Source of the DNA: Sporosarcina sp. ANT_H38
GTDB lineage: Bacteria > Bacillota > Bacilli > Bacillales_A > Planococcaceae
Length of the DNA: 64,000 bases
NCBI RefSeq assembly: GCF_008369195.1
Contig: NZ_VOBC01000001.1
Span: forward strand, 1 to 64,000
Direction of reading: 5' to 3'
Shown here: positions 60,958 through 64,000 of the stretch, piece by piece
Layout of the letters: every line of letters starts with the position of its first letter
Position numbering within the stretch: position 1 is the first letter of the stretch
The notes under the pieces: model-generated
Seen by the model: only the letters and a program-made list of their open reading frames with translations
What the model was told of the DNA's origin: nothing
Database searches by the model: none
Translations under genes and position numbers: made by a program

Positions 60958-61007
60958 AAAGAAAGAGCATGTTTTGAATGAAAATTGCTCAAAACATGCT
61001 CTTTCTA
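60958..61007 (-). terminator. Terminator of the acetyltransferase gene at 61052
   Basis: AGAAAGAGCATGTTTT/AAAACATGCTCTTTCT is a 16-base stem; on the minus strand TTTT follows. It lies 45 bases after the stop codon. Confidence 0.88.
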
Positions 61008-61051
61008 TATTTAATTGAAGCATCTAATAATCCGAAAAAATAACTGATCTA

Positions 61052-61507
61052 TCAATCAGTTATATATTTTACTACAGCCATTTCTTTACCAAATCTATCA
61101 CCATAGTCAATAAATCCTAAACTAGCGTACATTTTATGCGCGCCCAAGTTTTCTGGATGATAACCTACAACAATTTTTTTTGCATTGTCCGATGTTGCCA
61201 TTTCTAACATCATTAGTTTAGTAGCGGTTTTACCTATACCTTTCCCTTGAAATTGCTTATCAACCATTATTCTATATACCCAATAACCATCAAGTTCTTC
61301 TTGAACAGAATTGTACATCAAAAAGCCGACTACTTTTTCTTCAGCATAGATAGCATATGGCTTTAACGTAAGTTCGAACTTTGTTTGAGCTATTGAAATA
61401 GCATTTGGCTCAATAAATTCTTTTTGTTCTTTTGATACCTCTAATTCACAACAGTCATACCAGTTGTCGGCATTTAATGATACAATTTTAACATTCCCTC
61501 TATTCAT
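61052..61507 (-). CDS. GNAT acetyltransferase behind a leader ORF
   Basis: A 151-residue N-acetyltransferase resembling polyamine or small-molecule acetyltransferases: VGFLMYNSV, YWVYRIMVDKQFQGKGIGKT (acetyl-CoA loop QGKGIG near 98) and GAHKMYASLGF. ATG 61507 has AAGGGGGAAG six bases upstream; an in-frame ATG at 61537 would include that site. The ribosome site can be buried in a hairpin, and a 22-codon leader ORF precedes it, so expression may respond to translation in the leader. The substrate is unknown. Confidence 0.85.
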   Translation of the reverse strand: MNRGNVKIVSLNADNWYDCCELEVSKEQKEFIEPNAISIAQTKFELTLKPYAIYAEEKVVGFLMYNSVQEELDGYWVYRIMVDKQFQGKGIGKTATKLMMLEMATSDNAKKIVVGYHPENLGAHKMYASLGFIDYGDRFGKEMAVVKYITD

Positions 61508-61510
61508 AAT

Positions 61511-61567
61511 CTTCCCCCTTGAAATTAGGGGAAACACTAACTAATTTGTTTATTAGTCGTTATCCCC
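61511..61567 (-). promoter_or_regulatory. Alternative hairpins controlling the acetyltransferase ribosome site
   Basis: On the minus-strand RNA, TTTCCCCT (61534-61527) can pair with AGGGGGAA (61519-61512), which contains the acetyltransferase ribosome site. The same TTTCCCCT can instead pair with AGGGGA inside the leader ORF (around 61567), supported by AAC/GTT and ACTAA/TTAGT. The two structures exclude each other. Confidence 0.5.
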
Positions 61568-61605
61568 TTGTAGTCGTTTGTAATGAAAATTATTTTGTTT
61601 GTCAT
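61537..61605 (-). CDS. Leader peptide of 22 codons upstream of the acetyltransferase
   Basis: ATG 61605 is preceded by GAGGAGGCG at an ideal distance and opens a frame encoding MTNKIIFITNDYKGITTNKQ plus two residues, ending in TAG. Its second half overlaps one arm of a hairpin that competes with the one covering the acetyltransferase ribosome site. This is the layout of translational attenuators such as erm and cat leaders. The peptide may also be incidental. Confidence 0.5.
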   Translation of the reverse strand: MTNKIIFITNDYKGITTNKQIS

Positions 61606-61775
61606 AATGAACGCCTCCTCTACTAACTTTCGCTCACTAATTAACATATAATTGGTGGGCCATTCTATAATATCATATCCATTATCGTAACTATTAGATT
61701 TTATAGATAATTATAATCTGTAAGTTAATCAGTTATCTCGGAATAGTGAGTACAGCAAAGAAATTTAATTGTAAT

Positions 61776-61805
61776 GGAACTTTTAGTGGAGCTAGATACT
61801 CTAAT
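61776..61805 (+). promoter_or_regulatory. Candidate autoregulated ECF promoter of the sigma/anti-sigma pair
   Basis: GGAACTTTT (-35, from 61776) and ACTCTAAT (61798-61805) are spaced 17 bases apart. This resembles GGAAC...CGTCTAA promoters of Bacillus ECF sigma factors. A start near 61812 would give a 30-base leader to the sigma gene. Confidence 0.4.
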
Positions 61806-61841
61806 TGCTAAAAAAGTACGTGAGAAGGGGGTCTGACGTTT

Positions 61842-62369
61842 GTGGTCACATCAATTTCGGATTCTATACGACTGAAAAAGATTAAAAAGCAAGATATGAA
61901 TGCTGTGGTAGATTGGTTTGATGAAAGAAAATCAAAGTTTTATAAAATCGGTTGGGCCTATCTTAAAAATCATCATGATGTTGAAGATGTTTTTCACAAT
62001 ACAATTATTAAAGTGCATGACAAAATTGGACAATTAAAGGAAGACAGATATTTTGAAACTTGGGTGACCTCAATATTTATCAACGAATGTAGAGCTATTT
62101 ATCGGAAAAGAAAACAACAAATAGTGACCAGTTTGCAAGAAAAGACGGATAGTAGCCCATTCGAAACAAAAGTAGAAGTATTGGAAGACTTGGACCAGCT
62201 TGATGAAATACATAAGGAGATTATTATATTAAAGTATCTTCAAGGTTATTCTCAGAAGGAAATTGCATTTATTTTAAAATTGCCAGTAGGGACCGTGAAA
62301 TCACGATTGTATAGGGGCCTTATGATGCTTAGAAAAATATTCGAAGGCGGTGCAGACAATGGATTGTAA
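61842..62369 (+). CDS. ECF RNA polymerase sigma factor
   Basis: A 175-residue extracytoplasmic-function sigma factor. Region 2 contains YLKNHHDVEDVFHNTIIKVH (about 40-60) and region 4 contains QGYSQKEIAFILKLPVGTVK followed by SRLYRG (about 136-160). The start is GTG, ten bases after GAAGGGGG. It overlaps the anti-sigma gene by 11 bases, the usual pairing, so activity is presumably held back by that protein until an envelope signal arrives. Confidence 0.92.
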   Translation: MVTSISDSIRLKKIKKQDMNAVVDWFDERKSKFYKIGWAYLKNHHDVEDVFHNTIIKVHDKIGQLKEDRYFETWVTSIFINECRAIYRKRKQQIVTSLQEKTDSSPFETKVEVLEDLDQLDEIHKEIIILKYLQGYSQKEIAFILKLPVGTVKSRLYRGLMMLRKIFEGGADNGL

Positions 62370-63948
62370 TGATATTCAAGAGCATTTCATTGATTATTTG
62401 GAAGGGAAACTTGGTGAGATGACAAGGAAAGAGATTGAACAACATTTAACTGAATGTGAAAGTTGCAATGAGGAAGTGAAAAAATTACGACAGATTGTTG
62501 CTGCTCTAGATTCAGAAAATGATTCAATTCAGGTACCGGATGATTTTATGAGCAATGTTAGACATGCAGTTTTTAACAATCGGGAAAATAGGCGAAAGAA
62601 ATATAAACATCGAACAACGGTGGGAATAGTGGCAATGCTTTTCTTCACGTTATTCGTAGGGACAGCTGTTGCAACCAATAATTTTACAAGTGTAATGAAT
62701 TGGTGGAAAGATTTAAGCAACAAGCAAGATGAACAAATGCAGGGCTATGTTCAACAAGGATTAGGTGAATATATGAATTTTGAAGCAGAAAGCAATGGAG
62801 TGAAGGTGACCATCACAAGTGTGGTTGCGGATGACATACAGACGCTTGTCTACTATGAAATTGAGGATCAACAGAAGGACAATAACTATATGATCAATTA
62901 TAACGAGGGCCTACAAATCGAAAATTTACATCACAATTGGAACAGCGAAGGTGAGCCAACATACTCGCCTGTTACTAGTCATCTAAGCATTTATTCAGAA
63001 AGTAACCAAGTGTATAAAGGCAGACTTGGCGTTGAACCAATATCCACTGATCAAGGGATCATTCAATTGGAGCTCAGCAAGCTTGAGAAAGTGGTTAACA
63101 CTTCTGCAGATAAAGAATCCTCTCAAAGCATAGCGAGTGGCACCAATGAATTTATTGAAGGAGAATGGCGTTTTGATATTCCAGTTAAGAAACATCCAGC
63201 AATTGTTCACGAATTTCAAGTCGAGACTGAAATTGATGGGAATCCGGTTATTTTTGAAAAATTGACGATTGCTCCGACGATAACAGTATTGTCTTATCGT
63301 TATCGCAATGAAAACCCAGATAGAAAGATGGAATACTTGACAGTTGCAAGTATAGAAAGTAAAGAGAAGCATGCTTATGGTCAATTAGGTTTGGCTGGTT
63401 ATGGAGGAGGAGGCGGAAGTTCGAATGGATGGAATTTAGAGGAGACAACATTTGAATCACTTTATGGTGAAAAACCAACCGACATCCGTGTTCACATCGG
63501 TAGTGCTTCATTTTCAGTAAATGAGCAAGCACAATTTCCCATTGATACCTCAAAGGCATTTCCTCAGACATTTGAGTATTTAGGGAATGAAATTTCCATT
63601 GAGAAAATTGAAATTGGAAAACAGACAAAAGTTGTGATGACTGAAGAGTTGCCCTCAGAAAGGGCATATGAAATGCTCAATTATCGTTTTCATGACAAAG
63701 ACGGTCGGGGATCATCAAATGCTAGGGTGGATGGATATTACATCGACAAAGAGGATAATAAATATAAAGCAAGTGAAAATTTTTATCGTTTCCATGACCT
63801 TAAAAATCCAATATTCTTCTCTACAGAGCATCATGTAGAGCTGTCAAGGGAGGATAATAAGGAGAATTTTGTTCCAGCTTGGATAGAAATTGAAGGTTAT
63901 TCAGAAACTTCATTTTATGATGAGATAATTGAGATTTCATTGGATTGA
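62359..63948 (+). CDS. Transmembrane anti-sigma factor with large outer domain
   Basis: A 529-residue protein. The N-terminal cytoplasmic zinc-binding anti-sigma domain has HLTECESCNEEV (H-x3-C-x2-C, about 30-41). One membrane segment lies at about 88-112 (TVGIVAMLFFTLFVGTAVA), followed by a large extracytoplasmic region of the DUF4179 type with several beta-rich modules. ATG 62359 overlaps the sigma gene. The outer domain is presumably the sensor; the signal is unknown. The gene ends 52 bases before the window edge. Confidence 0.88.
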   Translation: MDCNDIQEHFIDYLEGKLGEMTRKEIEQHLTECESCNEEVKKLRQIVAALDSENDSIQVPDDFMSNVRHAVFNNRENRRKKYKHRTTVGIVAMLFFTLFVGTAVATNNFTSVMNWWKDLSNKQDEQMQGYVQQGLGEYMNFEAESNGVKVTITSVVADDIQTLVYYEIEDQQKDNNYMINYNEGLQIENLHHNWNSEGEPTYSPVTSHLSIYSESNQVYKGRLGVEPISTDQGIIQLELSKLEKVVNTSADKESSQSIASGTNEFIEGEWRFDIPVKKHPAIVHEFQVETEIDGNPVIFEKLTIAPTITVLSYRYRNENPDRKMEYLTVASIESKEKHAYGQLGLAGYGGGGGSSNGWNLEETTFESLYGEKPTDIRVHIGSASFSVNEQAQFPIDTSKAFPQTFEYLGNEISIEKIEIGKQTKVVMTEELPSERAYEMLNYRFHDKDGRGSSNARVDGYYIDKEDNKYKASENFYRFHDLKNPIFFSTEHHVELSREDNKENFVPAWIEIEGYSETSFYDEIIEISLD

Positions 63949-64000
63949 TTGTTTTAAGTGGAGCATTTAAGATTAGTTTATCTGGTGATATTTCTTTAAA

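Larger units (their letters stand above)
60166..61051. other. Long intergenic region with an eroded gene
   Basis: Nearly 900 bases without an intact gene. It contains the relic at 60298-60646, a short hairpin GCTGCC/GGCGGT with TTTT near 60773, and the acetyltransferase terminator at 60958-61006. The rest shows nothing recognisable. Confidence 0.6.

Overview
The window looks like a chromosome segment of a Gram-positive member of the Bacillales, most likely Sporosarcina or a close Planococcaceae relative. The reasons are the gene order, which follows Bacillus subtilis closely (yteA-menA, menFDHB-menE, ytjA/yidD-dps-ytkD-ytmA-pckA-metK-ytoA-ytpA), strong AGGAGG-type ribosome binding sites, T-box and S-box (SAM) riboswitches, and lipoproteins with Bacillus-like lipoboxes. 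The genus is an inference; the order is well supported.

Region 1 (1-4063): the 3' end of a 23S rRNA gene, a 5S rRNA gene with its own promoter-like sequence, and 33 intact tRNA genes in two arrays. Array 2 (2696-4011, 13 tRNAs) is a shortened duplicate of array 1 (545-2536, 20 tRNAs). It contains a crippled Gly/Leu tRNA relic and an initiator tRNA with a changed anticodon stem. A strong terminator ends it.

Region 2 (4064-22790): housekeeping core. It holds menaquinone synthesis (menA divergent from menFDHB, with menE separated by a terminator and a dispersed repeat, and no menC), a lone zinc-binding lipoprotein with a Zur box, yidD, dps, a sigma-D-type yjfB, ytkD, ytmA, pckA, SAM-riboswitch metK, ytoA, and a ytpA homologue lacking the catalytic serine.

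Region 3 (22790-41450): a chemotaxis receptor; signal peptidase I with a P-loop kinase and an acetyltransferase; a Bce/Yxd-like peptide-sensing ABC module with a divergent two-component system and YxeA; a DUF418 membrane protein; relics of an OsmC-like gene and an IS4-type transposase; a UvrD-like helicase with two CrcB fluoride channel genes; katE; a thermonuclease; and tag.

Region 4 (41450-51802): an A+T-rich accessory island, the most unusual part. A metallophosphoesterase, an OmpR-type regulator and a histidine kinase (apparently starting with ATT) are followed by a LytR-CpsA-Psr ligase, an MBOAT/DHHW O-acetylation cassette and a GH101/GH129-like lipoprotein. The 3' end of the kinase gene, carrying a direct repeat GTAAC-N6-GTAAC and a -10 box, is present again before the MBOAT cassette and before the glycosidase. 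A matching site lies upstream of the metallophosphoesterase. I infer a small self-contained regulon for a surface polysaccharide, built by copying one promoter cassette.

Region 5 (51803-64000): two NhaC-family transporters behind near-identical T-box leaders that I read as tyrosine-specific, with a PqqB-like hydrolase; a small lipoprotein; a Nudix hydrolase; a GlsB/YeaQ protein; the alkylpyrone genes bpsA-bpsB; a decayed gene; a GNAT acetyltransferase behind a 22-codon leader ORF with alternative hairpins; and an ECF sigma/anti-sigma pair. A dispersed hairpin element (core stem GGAGGGAT, loop GNARTTCA) recurs at six places across the window.
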